From: Prauserella cavernicola
GTDB taxonomy: Bacteria > Actinomycetota > Actinomycetes > Mycobacteriales > Pseudonocardiaceae
Direction of reading: 5' to 3'
Length of the DNA stretch: 64,000 nt
Assembly (NCBI RefSeq): GCF_016595675.1
Contig: NZ_JAENJH010000001.1
Span: 1-64,000 of the forward strand
Positions 33,258 to 41,683 of the stretch are shown in pieces (within the stretch, counting starts at the first letter, position 1; the number at the start of each line of letters is the position of its first letter). The translations under genes were made by a program, and so were the position numbers. The notes beneath the pieces are model-generated. The model was not told where the DNA came from. It ran no database searches and saw nothing but the letters and a program-made list of their open reading frames with translations.

Positions 33258-33330
33258 CGGTTCCTCCAGTGGGTCCCTCGCCCTCGATGGTGCCAGGGTT
33301 CCCGCCGGTCGCGCACCTGCCGCGCGGCGG

Positions 33331-33939
33331 CTAGCGCTCGTCGCCGAAGAGGCGGTCGACGTGGTAGCGCAGCACCGCGGCCGCGGAGGCCGCGCTGCGC
33401 TGACCGACGAGGACGCTCGTGCCGAGTCCGTGGTTGAGGGCGAGCAGCCGCGCCGACTCGGCGGCCGGGTCGGCGCACGCCGGGAGCTCGCCGCGCTCCT
33501 CGGCATCGCGCAGCGCCTCGGTGAGCTGCTGTTCGAGCCGGTTGGGTCCCGCCACGAACGGCTGCGCGGCGAGTTCGGGATCGGTCAGGGCCAGTGCCGC
33601 GTACGACGTCCAGACCAGGTGGAAGTCGCGGCTCGGATCGTCGGCGGGCAGAGCTTCGGCGAGCAGGGCCTCGACGAACCGCCGCGTCGGGGCGGGCGAG
33701 GGCAGCGCCCGCAGACGTGCCTGCCAGCGGGCGTGGCTCTGGCGTTCCAGGTGCAGCAGGGCCGCGTGCAACAGCGCGGCCTTGGTCTCGAAGTAGTACT
33801 GCACGAGCCGCAGCGACACCCCGGCCTCCGCCGCCACGCCGCGCATCGTCACGGTGTGCAGGCCCTGCCTGGCGGCGAGCCGGACCAGCGCGTCGGCGAT
33901 CGTGGCGCGACGCTGCGCGTGGTCGACGGTTCTCGGCAT
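33331..33939 (-). CDS. TetR family transcriptional regulator
   Basis: 202 residues. RRATIADALVRLAARQGLHT then VAAEAGVSLRLVQYYFETKAAL is the HTH and helix 4 (residues 10-55); the C-terminal domain matches the TetR_C family with DFHLVWTSYAALALTDPEL. Divergent from the DUF1992 gene, with a perfect palindromic operator between them (33954-33969), 15 bases upstream of its own start. It probably represses itself and may control DUF1992. Confidence 0.9.
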   Translation of the reverse strand: MPRTVDHAQRRATIADALVRLAARQGLHTVTMRGVAAEAGVSLRLVQYYFETKAALLHAALLHLERQSHARWQARLRALPSPAPTRRFVEALLAEALPADDPSRDFHLVWTSYAALALTDPELAAQPFVAGPNRLEQQLTEALRDAEERGELPACADPAAESARLLALNHGLGTSVLVGQRSAASAAAVLRYHVDRLFGDER

Positions 33940-33953
33940 GCCCGCCCCCTTCG

Positions 33954-33969
33954 TGATACAGGTGTATCA
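33954..33969. promoter_or_regulatory. TetR operator
   Basis: TGATACAGGTGTATCA is a perfect palindrome apart from its two central bases (TGATACA-GG-TGTATCA), a classic TetR-family operator shape, placed between the divergent TetR and DUF1992 genes. Confidence 0.85.
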
Positions 33970-34001
33970 TAACGGCGGATTCCCGGAACCGAGGTGCGGA
34001 C

Positions 34002-34481
34002 ATGACGGAACGCAAACCGCCCGGCGTCGACTTCGAGTCGTGGGTCGAGAAGCAGATCCGTGAGGCCCAGGAGCGCGGCGAGTTCGAGGACCTGCCCGGT
34101 GCGGGCAAACCGCTGCCCGGCCGCGACCGCCCGGTCGAGGAGCAGTGGTGGCTCAGGGACTACCTGCGCCGCGAGGGACTGCCCGCCGACGCGCTGCTGC
34201 CCACGCCGCTGCAGCTGCGCAAGGAGGTGGAGCAGCTGCCGGACACCGTGGCGTCGCTGGCCTCCGAGACCGCGGTGCGCGACACCATCAGCGCGCTGAA
34301 CCGGCGGATCGCGAACTGGTTGCGGTCGGGCACGGGCCCGCGCGTGCACGTCGTCCCCGTCGACGACGCCGCCGCGGACGAGCTCGTCGAGACGTGGCGC
34401 CGGGCCAGGGCTGAACACTCCGCGCCGGCACCCGCGGAGCGCGCCGAGCGGCGCCGCTGGTGGCGCCGCTCGGGCGGCTGA
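34002..34481 (+). CDS. DUF1992 (DnaJ-C28-like) domain protein
   Basis: 159 residues; GAGGTG precedes the ATG. FESWVEKQIREAQERGEFED followed by LPGAGKPLPGRD and WWLRDYLRREGLPADALLPTP is the DUF1992 domain, found in eukaryotic DNAJC28 and as a stand-alone bacterial protein. The C-terminal tail is basic and low in complexity (RRRWWRRSGG). Function unknown; cytosolic. It shares an operator region with the divergent TetR gene. Confidence 0.9.
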   Translation: MTERKPPGVDFESWVEKQIREAQERGEFEDLPGAGKPLPGRDRPVEEQWWLRDYLRREGLPADALLPTPLQLRKEVEQLPDTVASLASETAVRDTISALNRRIANWLRSGTGPRVHVVPVDDAAADELVETWRRARAEHSAPAPAERAERRRWWRRSGG

Positions 34482-34516
34482 GCCGTCCGCCCTCGGCGAA
34501 ACTCCCAGGAAGCCGT

Positions 34517-34531
34517 TTCGCCCCAAGCGAA
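34517..34531 (+). promoter_or_regulatory. ClgR-like box upstream of clpP
   Basis: TTCGC-CCCAA-GCGAA is a perfect dyad 53 bases before clpP. It matches the reported actinobacterial ClgR motif (GTTCGC-N5-GCG) except for the first base. ClgR activates clp and lon genes during protein stress, so this agrees with the gene it precedes. Confidence 0.65.
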
Positions 34532-34583
34532 TTCGACGTCCGCGCACTGTGGACGATCGGCTCGCTGCTCTAGCGTCCGCGGC

Positions 34584-35168
34584 ATGACACAGGCACAGAG
34601 CTCCCCGGTGACGTTGTCGGACTCGGTCTTCGACCGGTTGTTGCGGCAGCGGATCATCGTGCTGGGACAGGAGGTCGACGACGACGTCGCCAACCGCATC
34701 ACCGCGCAGCTGTTGCTGCTCGCCGCCGACGACCCGGACACCGACATCTCCTTCTACATCAACTCACCCGGCGGTTCCGTGCCCGCCGGGATGGCCATCT
34801 TCGACACGATGGAGCTCGTCGGCTGCGACGTGGCGACCTACGGCTTCGGGCTGGCCGCGTCGATGGGCCAGTTCCTGCTCTCGGCGGGCACTCCCGGAAA
34901 GCGCTACGCGCTGCCGCACTGCCAGATCCTCATGCACCAGCCCTCGGCCGGCGTGGGCGGCACGGCCTCCGACATCCGCATCCAGGCCGAGATGCTGCGC
35001 ACGAGCAAGGCCGAGCTGGCCGGTCTGCTCGCGACCCACACCGGGCAGCCGGTGGAGCGCATCGTCGCCGACTTCGACCGCGACCGCTGGTTCACCGCCG
35101 AACAGGCGCGCGCGTACGGCTTCGTCGACACGGTGCTCCAGCAGCGGGAGCTCACGGCTCGGGAATGA
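34584..35168 (+). CDS. clpP: ATP-dependent Clp protease proteolytic subunit
   Basis: 194 residues. Catalytic Ser in GLAASMGQFLLS, His in CQILMHQPSAG and Asp in YGFVDTV are all present, with the oligomerisation strand FYINSPGGSVPAGMAI. ClpP forms the proteolytic barrel that works with ClpX or ClpC. It is a solo copy without a second clpP or clpX neighbour, unlike the usual actinobacterial clpP1-clpP2-clpX operon, so it is probably an extra paralogue. TAGCGT seven bases before the ATG suggests a leaderless start, and a ClgR-like box lies upstream. It overlaps the convergent Lrp gene by 17 bases. Confidence 0.93.
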   Translation: MTQAQSSPVTLSDSVFDRLLRQRIIVLGQEVDDDVANRITAQLLLLAADDPDTDISFYINSPGGSVPAGMAIFDTMELVGCDVATYGFGLAASMGQFLLSAGTPGKRYALPHCQILMHQPSAGVGGTASDIRIQAEMLRTSKAELAGLLATHTGQPVERIVADFDRDRWFTAEQARAYGFVDTVLQQRELTARE

Positions 35169-35589
35169 CGGGCCTGCGGGCCAGTGGCGTGGACAGAACC
35201 AGCGTGCTGGAGGGCTGGCCGTAGGGCGCGAGCCGGTCGATCAGGCGCTCGAATCCGGCCATCGAGCCGGTGGCGACCTTGAGCAGGCTGCACGCGTCGC
35301 CGGTGACGCGGTGGATCTCCTGGATCTCCGGCCAGCTCGGCACGTCCGGGTCGCGCAGTACGCAATGCGAGCCGTAGCAGGACATCCGGATGAACGCGAC
35401 CACCGGCCTGCCCGCGGCCTCCAGGTCCACGGCCGCGTGGTAGCCGGTGATCACCCCGGACTCCTCGAGCCTGCGGACGCGCTCGGCCACCGCCGGCGCC
35501 GAGAGGTGCACCCGCCGGGACAGCTCGCGCAGCGACAGCCTCGAGTTCTCCTGCAGGTGCGCCAGCAGCGCCCAGTCGGTCTCGTCCAC
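35152..35589 (-). CDS. Lrp/AsnC family regulator of the kynurenine operon
   Basis: 145 residues from the GTG at 35589, which has GAGGTGG upstream; a GTG nine bases earlier is also possible. LLAHLQENSRLSLRELSRRV and HLSAPAVAERVRRLEESGVI form the HTH; the C-terminal RAM/ACT-like ligand domain (VVAFIRMSCYG, GDACSLLKVATG) binds amino acids in this family. Divergent from kynA. In Pseudomonas an Lrp-type protein (KynR) activates kynurenine genes in response to kynurenine, and this gene is placed the same way. Probable site: 35687-35706. Confidence 0.88.
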   Translation of the reverse strand: MDETDWALLAHLQENSRLSLRELSRRVHLSAPAVAERVRRLEESGVITGYHAAVDLEAAGRPVVAFIRMSCYGSHCVLRDPDVPSWPEIQEIHRVTGDACSLLKVATGSMAGFERLIDRLAPYGQPSSTLVLSTPLARRPVIPEP

Positions 35590-35686
35590 GCCGTCCACCT
35601 CATCGTCACGTGAATCGCCGGATGTGCTTTCGAATCGTAGGTCAGATCGAGGGCAGGCCGTTCGTTCGGCATTCAGTCGCGGGCCT

Positions 35687-35706
35687 CGGACAGCGATCAT
35701 TGTCCG
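35687..35706. promoter_or_regulatory. Dyad in the Lrp-kynA divergent promoter
   Basis: CGGACA-N8-TGTCCG is a 6-bp inverted repeat located 26 bases before the kynA GTG. Placement suits an activator or repressor site for the divergent Lrp-type regulator. Confidence 0.5.
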
Positions 35707-35731
35707 GTGCCGACGTGAGGGAGGCGAGGAC

Positions 35732-36619
35732 GTGCAGACCGGAAGGACGGCACCGGCCGTACACCCGTCGAACGAGGCCGAGCGCGTGCGCAGGGCCCGG
35801 CGCAACGCGGGTGATCCCACCCTCGAGTTCGGCCGCGTGCCCTACGACGACTACGTGCACGCGAGCACCCTGCACGGGTTGCAGCGGACGCTGTCCGACG
35901 ACGCGGGCGAGATGTCGTTCCTCGTCATCAGCCAGGTGATGGAGCTCTACTTCGGGCTGATCCATTTCGAGTTCACCCAGCTCCAGCAGCGGCTGCGAGC
36001 CGACGACGTGTGGGGCGCGCTCGCGCCCGCGCGCAGAGCCGCTCTGCACCTGGAGGGACTCACCGCGGGCTGGCGCACGTTGAGCTGGATGACGCCTGCC
36101 GACTTCAACCGCTTCCGCAACCTGCTCGGTGAGGGCTCCGGGTTCCAGTCCGCGATGTACCGGCACCTGGAGTTCCGGCTCGGCCTCAAGAGCGCGCCGC
36201 TGATCCGGCCCTTCCGCCGCCAGCCCGAGGTGCACGCCGCGCTCACGGCCACGCTCGAGGAGCCGAGCGTGTGGGACGACGTGCTCGCGCTGCTCGCCAG
36301 GCACGGCCACGACCTGCCGGCCGAGGTCCTGGACCGCGACCGCACCACCGAGCACGAGCCGCATCCCGCGGTGGAGGCCACGTGGGTGCGCGTCTATCGC
36401 GACGCAGGGCCCGCGAACCTGCTGCGCCAGCTCGGCGAGCTGCTCACCGAGATCGCCGAGAAGTTCGGCGACTGGAGATACCACCATCTGCGGGCCGTGG
36501 CGCGCACTATGGGAGCCAAGGTGGGTACTGGCGGGTCCACCGGGCTCTCGTGGCTGCGGCGCAGCATGGACCGGCCGGTGTTCCCCGAGCTGTTCTCCGC
36601 CCGCACGCTGATGGACTGA
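35732..36619 (+). CDS. kynA: Tryptophan 2,3-dioxygenase
   Basis: 295 residues from the GTG at 35732 (purine-rich GAGGCGAGGA upstream). DYVHASTLHGLQ, SFLVISQVMELYFGLIHFEF, DFNRFRNLLGEGSGFQSAMYR and the haem-binding His region WRYHHLRAVARTMG with KVGTGGSTGLSWL are the conserved TDO blocks. The haem enzyme opens the indole ring of tryptophan with O2 to N-formylkynurenine. First gene of a seven-gene rightward operon that carries tryptophan to 2-aminomuconate and beyond. No formamidase for the next reaction is encoded here. Confidence 0.96.
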   Translation: MQTGRTAPAVHPSNEAERVRRARRNAGDPTLEFGRVPYDDYVHASTLHGLQRTLSDDAGEMSFLVISQVMELYFGLIHFEFTQLQQRLRADDVWGALAPARRAALHLEGLTAGWRTLSWMTPADFNRFRNLLGEGSGFQSAMYRHLEFRLGLKSAPLIRPFRRQPEVHAALTATLEEPSVWDDVLALLARHGHDLPAEVLDRDRTTEHEPHPAVEATWVRVYRDAGPANLLRQLGELLTEIAEKFGDWRYHHLRAVARTMGAKVGTGGSTGLSWLRRSMDRPVFPELFSARTLMD

Positions 36620-36625
36620 GGCCTG

Positions 36626-37891
36626 ATGACGACGACGCTCGACCGCACGGAGGCCGCCGCCCTGCGCCGCGACGAGGCCGACCCGGGGCACCGGGACCGG
36701 TTCCTCGTGCCGCCCGCAGAGGGCGGCGACTACGCCGAGTCCGCTTACCTGGCGGGCAACTCGCTGGGCCTGCAGCCGGCCGCGACGCGTGCGGAACTGC
36801 TGGAGGACCTCGACGACTGGGCGCGGCTCGGCGTGGAAGGTCATCTCGAGGCGCGCAGGCCGTGGCTGCCCTACCACGCGCTGCTCACGGAGTCGGCCGC
36901 GCGACTGGTCGGGGCGCTGCCCGCCGAGACCGTGGTGATGAACTCGCTGACGGTCGACCTGCACCTGCTGATGGTGTCGTTCTACCGGCCGCGCGGGCGG
37001 CGCACGCGCATCGTCATCGAGGACGCGGCGTTTCCCTCCGACAGCTACGCGGTGCGCAGCCAGGCCCGCTTCCACGGGCTCGACCCCGACACGACGGTGG
37101 TGCGCCCCGGGTCGGGGGAGGAGGTGCTCGACCTGCTCGCCCGCGAGGGCGACACGATCGCGCTCGTGCTGCTCGGTGGCGTCAACTACCTGACCGGCGA
37201 GCTGTACGACATCCCCGCGATCACCGCGGCGGGCCGGGCCGCCGGGGCTGTGGTGGGCTGGGACCTGGCACACGCGGCGGGCAACGTGGAGCTGCGGATG
37301 CACGAGTGGGGCGCCGACTTCGCGGCGTGGTGCTCGTACAAGTACCTCAACGCGGGACCCGGCGCGCCCGCGGGCGTCTTCGTGCACGAACGGCATCTCG
37401 GCGACCGCTCGCTGCCGCGGTTCGAGGGCTGGTGGAGCACCGAGGAGGCCACGCGGTTCGAGATGGCGCCGGTGTCGCGCCCGCCCGCGACGGCCGAGGC
37501 GTGGCAGGTGTCGAACCCGCCGATCCTCGCGCTGGGCCCTGTGCGCACGTCGCTGAGCCTGTTCGACGAGGTCGGCATGCCCGCGCTGCGCGCCCGCAGC
37601 GAGCGGCTCACCGGCTATCTCGCCGAGCTGCTCGGTGCCGTCACCGCGACCCACCCGCTCACGCTGCTCACCCCTCGGGAGCCGCATCGCCGCGGCGCGC
37701 AGCTGTCGCTGCGGGTGGAACGCGGCGGAGCTGACGCACTGTCCCGCAGGCTCCGGCTGGAGTTCGGGGTGGTCACCGACGCGCGTGAACCCGACGTCGT
37801 GCGGCTGGCGCCTGCGCCGCTGTACTCGACCCACCACGACTGCTGGCGCGCCGCCGACGCGCTGGCCCGGCTCGCCGGGGAGGAGTCATGA
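36626..37891 (+). CDS. kynU: Kynureninase
   Basis: 421 residues, six bases after kynA. YLAGNSLGLQP opens the PLP fold, VIEDAAFPSDSYAV and GWDLAHAAGNVEL precede the PLP lysine in WCSYKYLNAGPGAP, and FEGWWST follows. Cleaves 3-hydroxykynurenine to 3-hydroxyanthranilate and alanine (or kynurenine to anthranilate). With the monooxygenase next door, the 3-hydroxy route is intended. Its TGA overlaps the monooxygenase ATG. Confidence 0.96.
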   Translation: MTTTLDRTEAAALRRDEADPGHRDRFLVPPAEGGDYAESAYLAGNSLGLQPAATRAELLEDLDDWARLGVEGHLEARRPWLPYHALLTESAARLVGALPAETVVMNSLTVDLHLLMVSFYRPRGRRTRIVIEDAAFPSDSYAVRSQARFHGLDPDTTVVRPGSGEEVLDLLAREGDTIALVLLGGVNYLTGELYDIPAITAAGRAAGAVVGWDLAHAAGNVELRMHEWGADFAAWCSYKYLNAGPGAPAGVFVHERHLGDRSLPRFEGWWSTEEATRFEMAPVSRPPATAEAWQVSNPPILALGPVRTSLSLFDEVGMPALRARSERLTGYLAELLGAVTATHPLTLLTPREPHRRGAQLSLRVERGGADALSRRLRLEFGVVTDAREPDVVRLAPAPLYSTHHDCWRAADALARLAGEES

Positions 37892-39240
37892 ACTCGCGCG
37901 GAGACAGTGGGGCAGACGTCGCGATCGTCGGCGCCGGGCTCACCGGCTGCCTGCTCGCCTGCTATCTCGCCCGGCGTGGCGAGCGGGTGCGGCTCTTCGA
38001 GCGCCGCGCCGACCCTCGGCTCACGGGCGCCGAGCGCGGGCGCTCGATCAACCTCGCGCTGTCGGAACGCGGGCTCGACGCGTTGCGGCGCATCGGACTC
38101 GAGCACGCGGTGCTCGCCGACGCGCTGCCGATGCGGGGCCGGATGATCCACCCGGCGGGTGACCCCGACGGCGAGCTCGACTTCCAGCCCTACAGCGCCG
38201 ACGGCGAGCGCGCGATCAACTCGATCAGCCGGGGCGCGCTCAACAACGCGCTGCTCGACGCCGCGCAGGCACTGCCCGAGGTGGAGGTGTTCTTCGAGCA
38301 CCGCCTCGACCGGTTCGACCCCGCCACCGGCGCGCTGTGTTTCGACACGCCGACGGGTCCGGTGCGCCCCGAGGCCGCCGTGGTGCTCGGCGCCGACGGC
38401 GCGGGCTCGGCGGTGCGGGGCGAGCTGCTGCGCCACGACGCCACCACCGAGACGCTCGACTTCCTCGACTACGGCTACAAGGAGCTCACCATCCCGGCCG
38501 TCGGCGGCGAGTTCGCGCTCGATCCCGGCGCACTGCACATCTGGCCCCGGGGCCGCTCGATGATGATCGCGTTGCCCAACCCCGACCGCTCGTTCACGTG
38601 CACGCTGTTCTGGCCGACCAGCGGCACCGCGTCGTTCGCCTCGCTCAGCAGTCCCGCCGCGGTGCAGCGCTACTTCGCCGAGCAGTACCCCGACGTGGTG
38701 CCGCTGGTGCCGGACCTCGTGACCGAGTACCGCGAGAACCCCGTGGGGCTGCTCGGCACCGTGCAGTGCGCGCCGTGGCAGACCGGCGGCCGGGTGTGCC
38801 TGCTCGGCGACGCCGCCCACGCGATCGTGCCGTTCTACGGTCAGGGCGCCAACTGCGCGTTCGAGGACGTGGTGGTGCTCGACGCCTGCCTCGACCGTAC
38901 GGGTGGCGACTGGAGCGCGGCGCTGCCGCTGTTCGACGCCGAACGCCGCGCCGACACCGAGGCGATCGCGCAGATGGCGCTGGCCAACTTCGTGGAGATG
39001 CGCGACAAGGTCGCCTCACCCGCGTTCAAGCTGGGCAAGCGCGTGGAGCACGCGCTCGAACGGGCGCTGCCGGGCCGCTACGTCTCGCGCTACGAGCTCG
39101 TGTCCTTCTCGACCACGCCGTACTCGGCGGTGCGCCGCCGCGTGCGGCTCCAGCACCGGTTGCTCGGCGCGGGCGCCGCGGGCGTACTCGGCCTGCTCGG
39201 CACCGTCGGCGCACTGACGACGCGATGGAGGCGGTCATGA
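37888..39240 (+). CDS. kmo: Kynurenine 3-monooxygenase
   Basis: 450 residues. FAD-binding IVGAGLTGCLLACYLARRG, RSINLALSERGLDALRRIG and the second FAD motif VCLLGDAAHAIVPFYGQGANC are characteristic of KMO. A C-terminal hydrophobic segment (LLGAGAAGVLGLLGTVGAL) resembles the membrane anchor of eukaryotic KMO, which is less usual in bacteria. Hydroxylates kynurenine with NADPH and O2. ATG overlaps kynU stop; its own stop overlaps the dehydrogenase ATG, so all are translationally coupled. Confidence 0.95.
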   Translation: MNSRGDSGADVAIVGAGLTGCLLACYLARRGERVRLFERRADPRLTGAERGRSINLALSERGLDALRRIGLEHAVLADALPMRGRMIHPAGDPDGELDFQPYSADGERAINSISRGALNNALLDAAQALPEVEVFFEHRLDRFDPATGALCFDTPTGPVRPEAAVVLGADGAGSAVRGELLRHDATTETLDFLDYGYKELTIPAVGGEFALDPGALHIWPRGRSMMIALPNPDRSFTCTLFWPTSGTASFASLSSPAAVQRYFAEQYPDVVPLVPDLVTEYRENPVGLLGTVQCAPWQTGGRVCLLGDAAHAIVPFYGQGANCAFEDVVVLDACLDRTGGDWSAALPLFDAERRADTEAIAQMALANFVEMRDKVASPAFKLGKRVEHALERALPGRYVSRYELVSFSTTPYSAVRRRVRLQHRLLGAGAAGVLGLLGTVGALTTRWRRS

Positions 39241-40712
39241 GCGAGCTGCTGCGGCACTTCGTCGGTGGGGAGTTCACCGCCTCCGCCAAGGAGTTCCCGA
39301 AGATCAGCCCGGTCACCGGCGAGCCGCTGTGCCAGGTCGCCGAGGCCGGTGAGTCCGATGTGGACGACGCGGTGCGGGCGGCTCGGGAGGCGCTACGAGG
39401 GCCGTGGGGGCGCACCACCGAGCTGGAGCGGGCGGCCGTGCTGCGCCGCATCGCCGACGAAGCCGAGCGCCGCTTCGACGACCTGGTGGCCGCTGAGGTC
39501 GCCGACACCGGCAAACCCGTCGGCCAGGCCCGCACGCTGGACGTGCCGAGGGCGGCGGCCAACTTCCGCGCGTTCGCCGACATCGTCAGCGCCGCGCCGG
39601 GGGAGTCGTTCCTTACGGGCACCGCGGGTGGAGGCCGGGCGCTCAACTACGCGGTGCGCAAACCCGTCGGCGTGGTGGCCGTGATCGTGCCGTGGAACCT
39701 GCCGCTGCTGTTGCTGACGTGGAAGGTCGCGCCCGCGCTGGCATGTGGCAACGCCGTGGTGGTCAAACCGTCGGAGGAGACGCCGTCGTCGGCCACGCTG
39801 CTGGCCGAGATCGTGCGCGACGCCGGACTGCCGCCGGGCGTGTTCAACGTCGTGCACGGCTACGGTCCCGGCTCGGCGGGCGAGCACCTCGTCCGCCACC
39901 CCGGGGTCGACGCGATCACGTTCACCGGGGAGTCGGCCACCGGTGCGACCATCGGCAGGGAGGCGGCGGCCGGGGTGAAGGCCGTGTCGTTCGAGCTGGG
40001 CGGCAAGAACGCCGGCCTCGTGTTCGCCGACGCCGATCTGGACGCCGCGGTGGCGGGCACGGTGCGCTCGGCGTTCACCAACGGCGGGCAGGTGTGCCTG
40101 TGCACCGAGCGCGTCTACGTGCAGCGGCCGGTGTTCGAGGAGTTCACCGAGCGGCTCGCCGCGCACGCGCGGGACGTGGCGTTCGGCTGGCCGTCCGATC
40201 CCGGGCTCACCACGATGCCGCTGATCTCGCGCGCCCACCGCGACAAAGTGCTCGGTCACTACGACCTGGCCCGCGCCGAGGGCGCGCAGGTGCACGCGGG
40301 CGGCGACGTGCCCGAGTTCGGCGACGCCCGCGACGGCGGCGCCTACGTGCGCCCGACCGTGCTCACCGGGCTGGGCCCGGACGCCAGGACCAACCGCGAG
40401 GAGATCTTCGGCCCGGTGTGTCACGTCGCGCCGTTCGACGACGAGGACGACGCCTACGCGCTGGCCAACGACAGCGACTACGGCCTCGCCGCGGCGGTCT
40501 GGACCCGCGACGTCGGCAGGGCCCACCGCGCCGGATCGGCGCTCGACGTCGGACTGGTGTGGGTCAACACGTGGTTCCTACGCGACCTGCGCAGCCCGTT
40601 CGGCGGCACCAAGGCTTCCGGTATCGGCCGCGAGGGCGGCGTGCACTCGCTGGACTTCTACTCCGAGACCACCAACGTCTGCGTCGACCTCGGCGGAAAG
40701 GGGACTCCATGA
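39237..40712 (+). CDS. nbaE: 2-aminomuconate 6-semialdehyde dehydrogenase
   Basis: 491 residues from the ATG at 39237; GGAGG (39227-39231) lies five bases upstream. An aldehyde dehydrogenase with [20 protein letters not shown], catalytic Glu in [12 protein letters not shown] and catalytic Cys in [12 protein letters not shown]. The C-x-C-T sequence and the genomic setting fit the hydroxymuconate/aminomuconate semialdehyde branch. Oxidises 2-aminomuconate semialdehyde to 2-aminomuconate with NAD, diverting flux away from quinolinate and picolinate. It overlaps the deaminase gene by four bases. Confidence 0.92.
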   Translation: MSELLRHFVGGEFTASAKEFPKISPVTGEPLCQVAEAGESDVDDAVRAAREALRGPWGRTTELERAAVLRRIADEAERRFDDLVAAEVADTGKPVGQARTLDVPRAAANFRAFADIVSAAPGESFLTGTAGGGRALNYAVRKPVGVVAVIVPWNLPLLLLTWKVAPALACGNAVVVKPSEETPSSATLLAEIVRDAGLPPGVFNVVHGYGPGSAGEHLVRHPGVDAITFTGESATGATIGREAAAGVKAVSFELGGKNAGLVFADADLDAAVAGTVRSAFTNGGQVCLCTERVYVQRPVFEEFTERLAAHARDVAFGWPSDPGLTTMPLISRAHRDKVLGHYDLARAEGAQVHAGGDVPEFGDARDGGAYVRPTVLTGLGPDARTNREEIFGPVCHVAPFDDEDDAYALANDSDYGLAAAVWTRDVGRAHRAGSALDVGLVWVNTWFLRDLRSPFGGTKASGIGREGGVHSLDFYSETTNVCVDLGGKGTP

Positions 40713-41140
40713 GCGGCGACGGTGCGCGCACGGTCGCGGGCAAGGCGCGGCCTCGCGGGCGGTTCCCGCACGTGAAGGTGGCGGGCGGGTTCGCGTTCGT
40801 CTCCGGTACGAGCAGCCGCAGGCCCGACAACACCATCGCGGGCGCCGAGTCAGACGAGCTGGGCACCACCGCGCTCGACATCCGTGAGCAGACCCGCTCG
40901 GTGCTGGAGAACGTGCGCGACGTCCTCGCCGAGGTGGGCGCCGGGCTGGAGGACCTCGTGTCCGTCACGACGTATCTGGTGTCGATGAACGACTTCGGCG
41001 GCTACAACGCCGTGTACGGCGAGTTCTTCGACGAGCAGGGCCCCGCCAGGACCACGGTCGCGGTGCACCAGCTGCCGCATCCGCACCTGCTGATCGAGAT
41101 GTCCGCGGTGGCCGCACTGCCGCGATCCGCAACGGAGTAG
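40709..41140 (+). CDS. nbaF: 2-aminomuconate deaminase (RidA family)
   Basis: 143 residues. [61 protein letters not shown] and [20 protein letters not shown] give the full YjgF/RidA fold, in the slightly longer form used by aminomuconate deaminases. It would hydrolyse 2-aminomuconate to 4-oxalocrotonate and ammonia. Function inferred from the operon; RidA proteins more generally deaminate enamines and imines. Confidence 0.87.
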   Translation: MSGDGARTVAGKARPRGRFPHVKVAGGFAFVSGTSSRRPDNTIAGAESDELGTTALDIREQTRSVLENVRDVLAEVGAGLEDLVSVTTYLVSMNDFGGYNAVYGEFFDEQGPARTTVAVHQLPHPHLLIEMSAVAALPRSATE

Positions 41141-41149
41141 GAGGACGAC

Positions 41150-41683
41150 ATGACCGACACCACCGGCATCACCGCTCCCATTCACTTTCCCGGCTGGCTC
41201 GATCAGAACCGGTCGCTGCTCAAGCCGCCGGTCGGCAACAAGCAAATGTTTCCCACCGGGCAGGACTTCATCGTGATGGTCGTGGGCGGGCCCAACTCGC
41301 GCACCGACTTCCACGTCGACCCCTACGAGGAGTTCTTCTACCAGGTCACGGGCAACATGCGCGTCGACATCGTCACCGAGAACGGGGTGGAGCCCGTGCA
41401 CATCGGTGAGGGACAGATGTGGGTGCTGCCCGCGAACGTGCCGCACTCCCCGCAGCGCCCCGAACCCGGCTCCATCGGCGTGGTGATCGAGCGCATCCGC
41501 GAGGAGGGCACGCTCGAGAAGTTCCAGTGGTACTGCCCGAACTGCTCGGCGCTCGTGCACGAGGTGGAGCTGCAGGTGCGCGACATCGTCGCCGACCTGC
41601 CGCCGGTGTTCGAGGCGTTCTACACCGACGAGCAGGCGCGGGTGTGCCGCGAGTGCGGCACGAAGCACCCGGGCAAGGGATGA
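41150..41683 (+). CDS. nbaC: 3-hydroxyanthranilate 3,4-dioxygenase
   Basis: 177 residues; GGAGGACGAC precedes the ATG. The cupin iron site is in RTDFHVDPYEEFFYQ (His, Glu) and LPANVPHSPQRPEPGSIG (His). The bacterial-type C-terminal rubredoxin-like second metal site is present: YCPNCSA and VCRECGTKHPG give four cysteines. Ring-opens 3-hydroxyanthranilate to 2-amino-3-carboxymuconate semialdehyde, the branch point to NAD (via quinolinate) or full degradation. It overlaps the decarboxylase gene by four bases. Confidence 0.96.
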   Translation: MTDTTGITAPIHFPGWLDQNRSLLKPPVGNKQMFPTGQDFIVMVVGGPNSRTDFHVDPYEEFFYQVTGNMRVDIVTENGVEPVHIGEGQMWVLPANVPHSPQRPEPGSIGVVIERIREEGTLEKFQWYCPNCSALVHEVELQVRDIVADLPPVFEAFYTDEQARVCRECGTKHPGKG

